Of a stretch of DNA of 64,000 nucleotides, positions 40,627 to 49,026 are shown piece by piece. Below the pieces are notes generated by a model that was not told where the DNA came from, made no database searches, and saw nothing but the letters and a program-made list of their open reading frames with translations. Positions within the stretch are counted from its first letter, which is position 1, and every line of letters starts with the position of its first letter. The stretch is from Ruminococcaceae bacterium UBA1375. GTDB lineage: Bacteria; Bacillota; Clostridia; Oscillospirales; Ruminococcaceae. The translations under genes were made by a program, and so were the position numbers. The stretch lies in the NCBI GenBank assembly GCA_002305795.1, contig DBRF01000013.1, positions 88,592-152,591 of the forward strand, given 5' to 3'.

Positions 40627-41595
40627 ATGAATTCTTTGATGAAAAAGGGCGCCGGTGTGCTGGCTTTGCTGGCAGCGGTGCTGCTTGTTTTAGCGGGGTG
40701 GAGTTTCCGGCCGGTGCAGGCAGAGCTCACCGAAACCAAAACCGTCACCGCCGCCTTTACTCCCGCTTCCGCCGCCAACGGTCAGGAAGTGACCCTGACA
40801 GTGGACATCCAGGGGTGGTTCGGCGGGGCGCAGCTGGTGCTGGACTACAACGCCGACCAGCTCACCTATGTGGACGGCAGCGCCACCTCCAGCGTGGGCG
40901 TCACCATCAACGACGCACAGCGGGGCCAGTTTAATATGCTGTATGTGAACACCTCCGGCATTGATTTGGGGGATCAGGACTTCTTCACCGCCCGGTTCGT
41001 GGTGAACGCTTCGGCAGGGGAGAGCCTGGACGTGAGCTTCTCCAGAACCGACATCTGCTCCACCGACGCCTCGGAAGGCTTTTACCCGGTGGATGTGCAG
41101 ACCCAGCCGTTGGCGGTGGTAGACCAAGCGGAAACCACCTCCTCCGCCCCGGAAACCTCCACTTCGGATATCTCTGCTTCTTCCTCCGGGGAGACTTCTT
41201 CCGCCGGGGAGACTGCTTCCCAGGGCAGTTCTTCCGGCAGCGCAGCCTCCGGCGCCATTGTGCTGCCCGAGGGCCAGCACCAACTTCTGGCTTCCGGCCT
41301 TCCCGGTACGGTGACCTGGTCCAGCAGCGATGAATCGGTGGCCACCGTGGACGAGAACGGCATGGTCACCATGGTAGGCGAAGGGGATGCGGTGATTACC
41401 GCCACCGACGGCAGTGGGGAAGAAACCTTCCGGGTTTCCACCGAAGCATCGGTTTCCTCCGGCCTGACCTCCGCCCCCGGCGCAGACGACCCGGAAGACG
41501 CCACCTTTTTGTGGTGGGTGCTGGGGGGCATCGGCGCAGTGCTGGTGATTGCCGCTGTGGTGGTTGTCGTTATTGTGCTGAAGAAAAAGCGGTAA
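40627..41595 (+). CDS. Secreted, membrane-anchored protein with cohesin-like and Ig-like domains
   Basis: A 322-residue protein. A signal peptide (about 1-32, ending RPVQA) is followed by a cohesin-type beta-sandwich (about 35-165): GQEVTLTVDIQGW, GGAQLVLDYNADQLTYV, FNMLYVNTSG and FFTARFVVNASAGES. A Ser/Thr/Glu linker, a short Ig-like repeat with TWSSSDESVATVDENG, and a C-terminal transmembrane helix (WWVLGGIGAVLVIAAVVVVV) with KKKR complete it. Cohesins bind dockerins in cellulosomes, but isolated cohesin-like domains are widespread; no dockerin is seen here. Confidence 0.82.
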   Translation: MNSLMKKGAGVLALLAAVLLVLAGWSFRPVQAELTETKTVTAAFTPASAANGQEVTLTVDIQGWFGGAQLVLDYNADQLTYVDGSATSSVGVTINDAQRGQFNMLYVNTSGIDLGDQDFFTARFVVNASAGESLDVSFSRTDICSTDASEGFYPVDVQTQPLAVVDQAETTSSAPETSTSDISASSSGETSSAGETASQGSSSGSAASGAIVLPEGQHQLLASGLPGTVTWSSSDESVATVDENGMVTMVGEGDAVITATDGSGEETFRVSTEASVSSGLTSAPGADDPEDATFLWWVLGGIGAVLVIAAVVVVVIVLKKKR

Positions 41596-41612
41596 GATGA
41601 AAGAAAAAGACT

Positions 41613-41856
41613 AACTTAAAAGTTTTTGGTCAGAAACACACCGAAGGTTTGTTTCGCTTTTCTACAAAAAGCTGCTGGGGTTGCAAGGGACAAAACCCCT
41701 GCAATGGAAATTGTCTGGTTTTAAAAATTCTTTCTTCAATCTTGTTTTTGTAAAAAAGCCGTGGAAATGACGAACTGAAATCCGCCCGCCCAATGGCGTA
41801 GAGCCAAGGGCGGGTCAATCCGGAAACATCTGGAATCTTTTTTCCACAAGCAGAGA
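41613..41856 (+). repeat. Dispersed structured repeat, copy D
   Basis: A plus-strand copy with an enlarged first hairpin region, then GCAAGGGACAAAACCCCTGC, an AT-rich spacer and the CCGCCC / GGGCGG hairpin, ending in TTTTTTCCACAAGC. It lies downstream of the cohesin-like gene in a 412-bp gene-free stretch. Confidence 0.78.
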
Positions 41857-41889
41857 AATCTTCTTTTCCCTGTCCCAGATCAAAAACAG

Positions 41890-41920
41890 GCGGCTGACCT
41901 AAAAGGGGTCAGCCGCTTTT
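41890..41920 (+). terminator. Terminator right of repeat copy D
   Basis: A 10-bp perfect stem GCGGCTGACC / GGTCAGCCGC is followed by TTTT. Confidence 0.85.
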
Positions 41921-41929
41921 GTGCTATGA

Positions 41930-41992
41930 AAGTTCTGGATGTAGAAACACGTCGAAGGTTTGATTTGCTTTTCTGCAAATAGTTGCCGGAAA
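41930..41992 (+). repeat. Dispersed structured repeat, short partial copy F
   Basis: AGAAACACGTCGAAGGTTTG and the following bases match the left part of copy D (AGAAACACACCGAAGGTTTG) closely, ending after the first hairpin. It abuts the end of the next gene. Confidence 0.6.
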
Positions 41993-42008
41993 AGAAACGT
42001 CAGACCGC

Positions 42009-42380
42009 TCAGTCCTCCTTGTCCGCCTCTTCCAGATAAGGGGCCAGCCCCTCAAACTCGTCCTCCGGCAGGGGATGCTCCTGCTGGCTCTGCTCCAGCA
42101 GCCGGATGGTGTAGTCGTACTCCCGAATCTGCTCCTCCAAATGCCGGAAGAGGTGTGCCTTGATTTTATCCAGCATGGTTTCTTTGGTCACCGACAGGAT
42201 TTCGGTAAACATCAAACTCATAAACCCGTAATCCTCAAACCGCACCCAGTATTCCACCTTGCAGTTGCCCCGGGGGTGATCCTTCACCCCGGAATAGACG
42301 GCGTACACCTGCACATGGTCGTAGCCGCACTCGGCGTGGGTGAGAGTAAAGCGGAGAAAGTGTCCCTTTTTGGTAATCAT
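42009..42380 (-). CDS. Hypothetical protein (123 aa)
   Basis: MITKKGHFLRFTLTHAECGYDHVQVYAVYSG begins a predicted soluble protein of beta-strands followed by a long acidic helix (about 70-123, KIKAHLFRHLEEQIREYDY). ATG 42380 follows AAGGAGGGGCAGATT on the minus strand. No family is recognised. It is convergent with the cohesin-like gene and divergent from trpS. Confidence 0.72.
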   Translation of the reverse strand: MITKKGHFLRFTLTHAECGYDHVQVYAVYSGVKDHPRGNCKVEYWVRFEDYGFMSLMFTEILSVTKETMLDKIKAHLFRHLEEQIREYDYTIRLLEQSQQEHPLPEDEFEGLAPYLEEADKED

Positions 42381-42541
42381 AATCTGCCCCTCCTTGTCTG
42401 AAAAGAGTATACAACCTTTGGGGCTGTTTTGCAACGGGTCGGGAAAAAGGATTTTTCCCCTTTTAGTGGAAATCTTTTGGAAGTTGTGCTATACTAAGAG
42501 CCAGTGAATGGAAAACACAGGTTAAGGAAGGAATTAACACC

Positions 42542-43630
42542 ATGAAAAAAATTATCCTCACCGGGGACCGCCCCACCGGAAAACTCCATATCGGCCACTA
42601 TGTGGGCTCCCTGCGCCGGCGGGTGGAGCTGCAAAACGCCGGAGATTACGATGAAATGTATGTGATGATTGCCGACGCCCAGGCTCTCACCGACAACGCC
42701 GACCACCCGGAAAAGGTGCGGCAGAACATCGTCCAGGTGGCGCTGGACTACCTCTCCTGCGGGCTGGACCCCAATAAAATCACCATCTTCATCCAGTCCC
42801 TGGTACCCCAGCTCACCGAGCTGACCTTTTACTATATGAACCTGGTCACTGTGTCCCGGCTGCAAAGAAACCCCACGGTGAAGAGCGAAATCCAGATGCG
42901 GGACTTTGAAGCCAGCATCCCGGTGGGCTTTTTCACCTACCCCATCAGCCAGGCGGCGGACATCACTGCTTTCCACGGCAGTATCGTCCCCGTTGGGGAA
43001 GACCAGAAGCCCATGCTGGAACAGACCAATGAGATTGTCCGGAAGTTCAACGCCACCTACGGCGAAACCCTCACCGAAGCCCAGATCCTGTTGCCGGAAA
43101 ACCAGGCCTGCCTGCGACTGCCTGGCACCGACGGCAAAGCCAAAATGAGCAAGAGCTTGGGCAACTGCATTTACCTCTCCGATTCTCCCGAAGAGGTGCG
43201 GCAGAAGGTGATGAATATGTTCACCGACCCTACCCATCTCAAGGTTTCCGACCCCGGCCACATCGAGGGCAACACCGTGTTCACCTATCTGGACGCCTTC
43301 TGCAAGGACGAGCACTTCGCCCAGTTCTGCCCCGACTACCAGAATCTGGACGAGATGAAGGCCCACTACCAGCGGGGCGGCCTGGGGGACGTGAAGGTGA
43401 AGAAGTTCCTCAACCAGGTGCTTCAGGCAGAGTTGGAGCCCATCCGCCAGCGCCGTGCCAAGTACGAAGCGGACATCCCCTTTGTGCTGGATATGCTGAA
43501 AACCGGCAGCGAAAAGGCGGCCAAGGTGGCCCAAAAGACCCTGGACGAAGTCCGGGCGGCCATGAAGCTGAACTATTTCGACACCGACGAGTTTGCCAAG
43601 GAGCAGTTAGCCCTGTTTTCCAAATCTTAA
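42542..43630 (+). CDS. trpS: Tryptophanyl-tRNA synthetase
   Basis: A 362-residue class I synthetase. TGDRPTGKLHIGHYVGS holds the HIGH motif, IADAQALTDN the tryptophan pocket, and KAKMSKSLGN the KMSKS loop. The length fits the bacterial enzyme with the short insertion of clostridia. TATACT (42490-42495) with a weak -35 lies upstream; no T-box is visible. Confidence 0.97.
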   Translation: MKKIILTGDRPTGKLHIGHYVGSLRRRVELQNAGDYDEMYVMIADAQALTDNADHPEKVRQNIVQVALDYLSCGLDPNKITIFIQSLVPQLTELTFYYMNLVTVSRLQRNPTVKSEIQMRDFEASIPVGFFTYPISQAADITAFHGSIVPVGEDQKPMLEQTNEIVRKFNATYGETLTEAQILLPENQACLRLPGTDGKAKMSKSLGNCIYLSDSPEEVRQKVMNMFTDPTHLKVSDPGHIEGNTVFTYLDAFCKDEHFAQFCPDYQNLDEMKAHYQRGGLGDVKVKKFLNQVLQAELEPIRQRRAKYEADIPFVLDMLKTGSEKAAKVAQKTLDEVRAAMKLNYFDTDEFAKEQLALFSKS

Positions 43631-43647
43631 ACTTTTTCAAAACAGGG

Positions 43648-43676
43648 TTGACAGCGGCCCCAAAGAATGGTATCAT
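43648..43676 (+). promoter_or_regulatory. Promoter of the Mn riboswitch/P-type ATPase transcript
   Basis: A consensus TTGACA (43648-43653) and TATCAT (43671-43676) with a 17-base spacer lie just upstream of the riboswitch. Confidence 0.8.
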
Positions 43677-43686
43677 TTTCCTTGTC

Positions 43687-43829
43687 ATAAAAGGGAGTAG
43701 CGCCGGGGAATCCGGAGCAGGCTGCGTCAATACACGGTTTTCCTATGAGAAAACCCGCACTGCTTGAAACAGCGAGACTTTTATCACAGAACCCAAGGGG
43801 TGTTTCTGTGGTAAAGGTCTCTTTTTTTC
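43687..43829 (+). promoter_or_regulatory. yybP-ykoY (manganese) riboswitch with terminator
   Basis: The aptamer shows AAAGGGAGTAGC and GCGTCAATACA, hallmarks of the class. P1 is ATAAAAG (43687-43693) / CTTTTAT (43778-43784). The 3' arm of P1 is also part of the 5' arm of a 17-bp terminator (43775-43791 with 43804-43820, then T7). The two folds exclude each other, so metal binding that stabilises P1 should prevent termination and turn the ATPase on. Confidence 0.92.
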
Positions 43830-43886
43830 GTGGAAACGGGGCAAACTCTTTTGTGAGAACCAAAAAAGGAAACGGAGTGAAGTTGG

Positions 43887-46478
43887 ATGAAACAGGATTG
43901 GAACTGTTCGGCCCAGGAGCTGTTTGAAAAGCTGGACAGCGGTCAGTCCGGTCTGAGCCAGGCCCAAGTGGAAGCCCACCAGCAGGCCCACGGCTTGAAC
44001 CAACTGCAGGAAAAGAAGAAGAAAAGCGTATTTATGGTGTTCCTGTCCCAGTTTGCGGATATGCTGGTGATTGTGCTGCTGGTAGCGGCATTGATCGGCA
44101 TGATTACCGGCAGCCTGGAAAGCACCCTGGTGATCCTGGCGGTGCTGATTATGAACGCCGTTTTGGGCACCGTCCAGCACGTCAAGGCGGAAAAATCCCT
44201 GGAAGGGCTGAAAGCCATGTCCGCCCCCAACGCCCGGGTGCTGCGGGATGGAAAAGAATTGAGCATTCCATCCCGGGAAGTCACCGTGGGGGACATTGTG
44301 CTGCTGGAAGCCGGGGATTTGGTCCCCGCTGACGGCCGAATTATTGAAAGCGCCAGCCTGAAGGTGAACGAAAGCGCCCTGACTGGGGAAAGCGAAGGGG
44401 TGGAAAAGACCGACCAGCTTCTGGAGGAGGAAAACCCCGCCCTGGGCGACCGGGTGAACATGGCCTATTCCAGCTCCCTGGTGCTGTACGGCCGGGGCAA
44501 GCTGCTGGTCACCGCCGTGGGGATGGAAACCGAAATCGGTAAAATCGCTTCCCTGATGGAGCAGACCAAGGAGCGCCAGACCCCCCTGCAAAAGACCCTG
44601 GACCAGTTTTCCAAAAAGCTGTCCATCGGCATTATGATTGTATGTCTGGCGGTGTTTGTCATCAACCTGTTCCACGGCATGAACTGGCTGGACTCTTTGC
44701 TCTTTGCGGTGGCGCTGGCGGTGGCGGCCATTCCGGAAGCCCTGTCCTCCATCGTCACCATTGCCTTGGCTATCGGCACCAGCAAGATGGCCAAACAGCA
44801 CGCCATTATGAAAAAGCTGCAAGCGGTGGAAGGTTTGGGCTGTGTGTCGGTGATCTGCTCCGATAAGACCGGCACCCTGACCCAGAATAAGATGACCGTC
44901 ACCGACAGCTACGCCTACGACAAAGCCCAGAAGAACCTGCTGATGGAAGCCTCGGTCCTCTGCAACGATAGCTATGTGGACGACGAAAAGGAACTGGGTG
45001 ACCCCACCGAAACCGCCCTGAAGCAGTGGTACCGCCGGGAACGCCCCGACCTGGACGCCTTCCTCTCCGCCCACCCCAAGGTATTCGAACTGCCCTTTGA
45101 CTCCGACCGGAAGCTGATGAGCGTGCTGGTGGAGCTGGACGGCAAAATGCAGATGTTCACCAAAGGTGCGGTGGACGTGATGAGTGCCCGGATTACCCGG
45201 ATGGAGGAGCAGGGTAAGCTCCGCCCGGTGACTCAGCAGGATTTGGAGGCCATCGCTGCCCAGAACCAGGCTTATTCGGAACAGGGCCTGCGGGTGCTCT
45301 GCTTCGGTTACCGGGAAGTGGCGGGGGACACCCTGACTCTGGAAGACGAAACCGACTTTATCTTCCTGGGCCTGGTTGCCATGATGGACCCGCCCCGTCC
45401 CGAAAGCAAGCAGGCGGTGGCGGACTGCATCCGTGCCGGCATTAAGCCGGTGATGATTACCGGCGACCATGTCACCACCGCTTCCGCCATCGCCTCCCAG
45501 ATCGGCATTCTCCGGGAAGGGGACCGGGCCGTCACCGGTGCGGAGCTGGACGCCATGAGCGACGAAGAATTAGCCCAAAACCTGGAACAGATTTCGGTGT
45601 ACGCTCGGGTGAGCCCGGAACATAAGATTCGGATTGTGCAGCAGTGGCAGGCCAAGCACCGCTACGTCGCCATGACCGGCGACGGGGTCAACGACGCCCC
45701 CGCCTTGAAGCAGGCGGACGTAGGTGTGGCCATGGGCATCACCGGCACCGAAGTCAGCAAGGACGCCGCCAGCATGATCCTCACCGATGATAACTTCGCC
45801 ACCATCGTCCAGGCGGTAGCCAACGGCCGTGCGGTGTACCAGAACATCAAAAACGCCATTAAGTTTTTGCTCTCCGGCAACGCCGCCGGTATCCTCTGCG
45901 TGCTGTTCTGCTCGATCGCCGGGCTGGCTCAGCCCTTTACCACAGTGCAACTGCTGTTCATCAACCTGCTTACCGACAGCCTCCCCGCCCTGGCCATTGC
46001 CATGGAGCCGGGCAACCGGGACCTGCTGGGCCAAAAGCCCAGAGACAGCCGGGAAAGCCTGCTGACCAAGGACTTCCTGCGGGATGTGGGCCTGCAAGGC
46101 GTGCTGATTGCCATCGCCACCATGGCCGCCTTCTTCTTTGGGCTGCAGACCAGCGCCGAGGTGGCCTGCACCATGTCCTTTGCCACCATCTGCCTGGCCC
46201 GTTTGTGGTACGGTTTCTGCTGCCGTGGCAGCCAGTCCTTGCTGCGTTTGGGCTTCTTGACCAACAAGTACAGTATCGGCGCATTCCTGCTGGGCGCGGC
46301 GTTGCTGGCCTGTGTGCTGCTGATTCCCGGCCTGGAAGGGCTGTTTGACGTGGCCGGTCTGAACGGCGCTCACTTCGGCGTCATCGTAGGCTTCTCCGTC
46401 ATCCCCTCTGTGATTGTGCAGATTTGGCGGATGATTTCCGAAGCGGTGAAAGGCAAAAAGGAAAAGAAAAATCAATAA
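43887..46478 (+). CDS. P-type cation ATPase (PII type), probably exporting Mn2+
   Basis: An 863-residue pump. An N-terminal cation ATPase segment, the actuator motif LTGESEGVEK, the phosphorylation motif SDKTGTLTQNKM (Asp326), the nucleotide domain, the hinge TGDGVNDAPALKQADVGVAMG and a C-terminal set of membrane helices are all present. PEALSSIV in helix 4 (where calcium pumps have PEGL) and NLLTDSLPALAIAMEP in helix 6 resemble SPCA/PMCA pumps. Annotation as a calcium pump is common, but the manganese riboswitch points to Mn2+. Confidence 0.93.
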   Translation: MKQDWNCSAQELFEKLDSGQSGLSQAQVEAHQQAHGLNQLQEKKKKSVFMVFLSQFADMLVIVLLVAALIGMITGSLESTLVILAVLIMNAVLGTVQHVKAEKSLEGLKAMSAPNARVLRDGKELSIPSREVTVGDIVLLEAGDLVPADGRIIESASLKVNESALTGESEGVEKTDQLLEEENPALGDRVNMAYSSSLVLYGRGKLLVTAVGMETEIGKIASLMEQTKERQTPLQKTLDQFSKKLSIGIMIVCLAVFVINLFHGMNWLDSLLFAVALAVAAIPEALSSIVTIALAIGTSKMAKQHAIMKKLQAVEGLGCVSVICSDKTGTLTQNKMTVTDSYAYDKAQKNLLMEASVLCNDSYVDDEKELGDPTETALKQWYRRERPDLDAFLSAHPKVFELPFDSDRKLMSVLVELDGKMQMFTKGAVDVMSARITRMEEQGKLRPVTQQDLEAIAAQNQAYSEQGLRVLCFGYREVAGDTLTLEDETDFIFLGLVAMMDPPRPESKQAVADCIRAGIKPVMITGDHVTTASAIASQIGILREGDRAVTGAELDAMSDEELAQNLEQISVYARVSPEHKIRIVQQWQAKHRYVAMTGDGVNDAPALKQADVGVAMGITGTEVSKDAASMILTDDNFATIVQAVANGRAVYQNIKNAIKFLLSGNAAGILCVLFCSIAGLAQPFTTVQLLFINLLTDSLPALAIAMEPGNRDLLGQKPRDSRESLLTKDFLRDVGLQGVLIAIATMAAFFFGLQTSAEVACTMSFATICLARLWYGFCCRGSQSLLRLGFLTNKYSIGAFLLGAALLACVLLIPGLEGLFDVAGLNGAHFGVIVGFSVIPSVIVQIWRMISEAVKGKKEKKNQ

Positions 46479-46492
46479 TCCGTTCCATTAAA

Positions 46493-46530
46493 AATTCCCG
46501 TTGCAAACCATGATGCTTGCAGCGGGAATT
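46493..46530 (+). terminator. Bidirectional terminator
   Basis: AATTCCCGTTGCAA pairs with TTGCAGCGGGAATT (one mismatched pair). T-rich sequence follows on both strands, serving the ATPase gene and the convergent GNAT gene. Confidence 0.78.
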
Positions 46531-46532
46531 GA

Positions 46533-47135
46533 TTATTTTTGTCGGATTCCGGCTTGCTCCAACACCTCCGGCTTCAAAGCCGGGAAAGGTATGACCGGTA
46601 AAGGGAGCTTTGGATGGGTTCCGATGATTTTTTCCATCCAAATCATATCATACCAGGTGTCGAATTTGCAGCCGCATTGGCAAAACCTGCCCACCTGGGA
46701 AAATCCCAAGTGTTGATGAAACTCGGCGCTGTTTTGGGAAAGATAGGCGTCCTCTTTCTGGGGATAGGCAATGCAGGCATAAAGATTTTGAATATTCTGC
46801 GCTTTGGAAATGGCTTCCAGTGCAGTATACAGTCTGCGGCCCAGACCCATGCCCTGAGCGGTTTCTTTGAGATAGATGGTAGTTTCCGCCGACCATTGGT
46901 AGGCCTGCCGCCCCACAAAAGGTCCGGTGTAGGCATAGCCCAGCAGCTCCTGTTGCGATTGCACCACCAGGTAGGGATGGGTGCGCAGAGTTTGACTCAT
47001 CCGCTGCCGGAACTGTTCCAAAGAAGGGACGGTGTATTCAAAGGTAATGGCGGTGTGCTCCACATAAGGGGCATAAATCGTCAACAATTCCGGCGCATCC
47101 TCCGGCCGGGCCACCCGCATCCCAATGGAATCCAT
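46533..47135 (-). CDS. GNAT acetyltransferase (phosphinothricin-acetyltransferase-like)
   Basis: A 200-residue enzyme. MRVARPEDAPELLTIYAPYVEHTAITFEY is the characteristic start of the Pat family, and ETTIYLKETAQGMGLGRRLYTAL carries the acetyl-CoA loop. HQHLGFSQVGRFCQCGCKFDTWYDMIWMEK is the conserved C-terminal part. The ATG follows AAAAGGAGGAACACCC. It is the last of three coupled genes. The substrate is an unknown amine. Confidence 0.9.
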   Translation of the reverse strand: MDSIGMRVARPEDAPELLTIYAPYVEHTAITFEYTVPSLEQFRQRMSQTLRTHPYLVVQSQQELLGYAYTGPFVGRQAYQWSAETTIYLKETAQGMGLGRRLYTALEAISKAQNIQNLYACIAYPQKEDAYLSQNSAEFHQHLGFSQVGRFCQCGCKFDTWYDMIWMEKIIGTHPKLPLPVIPFPALKPEVLEQAGIRQK

Positions 47136-47150
47136 GGGTGTTCCTCCTTT

Positions 47151-47516
47151 TCAGCAGCATTTCCCGCACCCGATGCAGTTGGTGCAGTGGGGGTTGTCCG
47201 GCAGCTTCCCCGCCCAGTGCTCCCAGGTCAGGGCAGTGTCGGTAGGGAAGGAAAACCTTCCCTGCAACCCGGAAAGGGAAGCGGTGTTTCCCGCCACCTC
47301 CAGCACCACCGGCCGGATGGAGATTTGCTCCGGGTGCATACAGCTCTGCACCAGCACCGGGTGGATGGGCTGAGGCAGCCCAGCCTCCTTCACCCAAAAC
47401 TGAAGGGTGTAGGTGGTGAGCCGGAAGCCGTTTTCAGTTTCTTCCCAGCAGTCCGCCGGGGAACCGTACCCGGCTTGGGACAGGGGAAGCTCCCCCCAAG
47501 GGGTAGCTGCACTCAT
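47151..47516 (-). CDS. Hypothetical protein with a C-terminal Cys cluster (121 aa)
   Basis: MSAATPWGELPLSQAGYGSPADCWEE begins a beta-rich protein; LTTYTLQFWVKEAG and SIRPVVLEVAGNTASL are strand-like. The C-terminus is CTNCIGCGKCC, a five-cysteine cluster resembling half of a ferredoxin site. Its ATG overlaps the stop of the FMN reductase gene (ATGA), which strongly links the two. No family is recognised. Confidence 0.75.
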   Translation of the reverse strand: MSAATPWGELPLSQAGYGSPADCWEETENGFRLTTYTLQFWVKEAGLPQPIHPVLVQSCMHPEQISIRPVVLEVAGNTASLSGLQGRFSFPTDTALTWEHWAGKLPDNPHCTNCIGCGKCC

Positions 47517-48061
47517 AACTCCGCCCCCAGCCGGTAGGCCCGCTGCATCAAGCTGCCCTCCGGGGACAGGTCGCTGTCGCCCCCCACGTTTAAGGAGCCA
47601 GCCAGTTTCAGTCCCTTGGAGGTGAGACATTGGTTGTACCATTCATAGTGGGCCTGGTATTTGGGATACCCTTCCGGCGCCCCCTGGGAAAAGACGGTGA
47701 CCAGCTTTTTCCCGGCGGGGAGGCGGTTGGTGCGGTCGGCCCGGGTCATGCAGTACAGCCGGTTGAGAAAGGCAATCATCTGCCCGCTGACGTGGGCGTA
47801 GTAGTTGGGGGCGCTGACCAGCAGGGCGTCCGCCTGATGTAAGGCGGAGAGGATGGGGGTCAGGCCGTCCTTTTGGATGCAGTCCTTGTCCATTTTCCGG
47901 CAAGCCCCGCAGCCCAGACATCCCTTGAAGTCCAGCTCATTGATGTGGTACTCTACCACCTGGTACCCGGCGCTTTTAGCCCCGGCCATCACTTGGTTGG
48001 CTACCTGGTGGGAAGTGCTGCCCGGACGGGTGCTGCCCAGCACGGCTAATAAGGTTTTCAT
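47513..48061 (-). CDS. NADPH-dependent FMN reductase-type flavoprotein
   Basis: A 182-residue flavodoxin-fold protein. LAVLGSTRPGSTSHQVANQV is the FMN phosphate loop, CLGCGACRKMDKDCIQKDG the cysteine-rich insertion of this group, and VSAPNYYAHVSGQMIAFLNR the flavin contact. It is the first gene of the FMN reductase / Cys-cluster protein / GNAT set. It parallels the protein at 6470-7087. Confidence 0.9.
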   Translation of the reverse strand: MKTLLAVLGSTRPGSTSHQVANQVMAGAKSAGYQVVEYHINELDFKGCLGCGACRKMDKDCIQKDGLTPILSALHQADALLVSAPNYYAHVSGQMIAFLNRLYCMTRADRTNRLPAGKKLVTVFSQGAPEGYPKYQAHYEWYNQCLTSKGLKLAGSLNVGGDSDLSPEGSLMQRAYRLGAEL

Positions 48062-48085
48062 AGAGATTCCTCCTGAAGATGAAAA

Positions 48086-48919
48086 TTATTCTGCGGTAAA
48101 GCAGTGAATGTCAAAGGACACCCGGCAGGTCAGGGATTCCACTTTGCTCAGAGCTTCCTTTCCGGCACGGGGTGTTTTCCAATAATAAGGGGTCATCTGG
48201 AACAGGGCCTGGATGGCCTGGGGGGTTTTCAGATGCATGGTGTAGTCCACCGGCAGGATTTCCCGGTAGCGGAACCCTGGGTACTCCACCTTTTTCTCCG
48301 CATTTTCATAGGGAGTGTCGTAAAGGATTTCCTTCAGCTCCCATAAGTGCCTGGCCCCCGGCACTACATAGAAAAATCCGCCCTCGGGCTTGAGAATCCG
48401 CCGGAACTGGCCGATGTCCAGAGGGGAGAACACGTCCACCAGCAAATCGGCGGCGCAGTCCGGTAAAGGGATGTGGTGGACGCTGGCCACCGCAAATTCC
48501 CCCTGGGGAAGCTGCTTGGCGGCCCGGCGCAGCGCAAATTTGGAGATGTCAAACCCTGCCACTCTGGGGGAAAGCCCTTCCTGCTCCAGGGCTTGGTACA
48601 GCCCGGCGGTGTAGTACCCTTCCCCGCAGCCGCAGTCCACCACCACCGGCCGCTGCCGCCCCCGGCAGAAGCGTACCGCCGCTTCCTCTAGCGCCCGGCG
48701 CAGGGGCAGGTAGTACCCGGCAGCCAGAAACTGGCTCCTGGCTGCTACCATCCCCGGATCGTCTCCGGGGAATTTGGCGTGTTTTTGTCCCACCGGCAGC
48801 AGATTGGCGTAACCTTCTTTAGAGAGGTCGAAGCAGTGCCCTTTGGGGCAGAATAAGCTGCCGCCCCGGCGGGTCAGCGCCCCGCCGCACAGGGGACAGG
48901 AGAATAAACTGGTTTCCAT
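48086..48919 (-). CDS. rlmA: 23S rRNA (guanine-N1-)-methyltransferase, RlmA family
   Basis: A 277-residue enzyme. The N-terminal zinc site is formed by Cys8, Cys11, Cys24 and His28 in SCPLCGGAL and LFCPKGHCFD, followed by the family signature DLSKEGYANLL. The Rossmann methyltransferase domain has VVDCGCGEGYYTAGL (motif I), GFDISKFALRRAAK and DLLVDVFSPL. It methylates 23S rRNA helix 35; RlmA(II) members confer tylosin resistance, and which position is used here cannot be decided. Confidence 0.92.
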   Translation of the reverse strand: METSLFSCPLCGGALTRRGGSLFCPKGHCFDLSKEGYANLLPVGQKHAKFPGDDPGMVAARSQFLAAGYYLPLRRALEEAAVRFCRGRQRPVVVDCGCGEGYYTAGLYQALEQEGLSPRVAGFDISKFALRRAAKQLPQGEFAVASVHHIPLPDCAADLLVDVFSPLDIGQFRRILKPEGGFFYVVPGARHLWELKEILYDTPYENAEKKVEYPGFRYREILPVDYTMHLKTPQAIQALFQMTPYYWKTPRAGKEALSKVESLTCRVSFDIHCFTAE

Positions 48920-48975
48920 GACGTCCTCCCGGCTGCGCCATTGGTTTGGAGCCGTGGGCCCCGGCGGCGCGGCCT

Positions 48976-49016
48976 ACGAAAAAACTGCGACCGCACCAAA
49001 GGGGACGGCCGCAGAA
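48976..49016 (-). terminator. Terminator of the XRE gene
   Basis: On the minus strand CTGCGGCC pairs with GGTCGCAG (one G-T pair) and is followed by TTTTTTCG. Confidence 0.75.
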
Positions 49017-49026
49017 GGGTTTGTGA

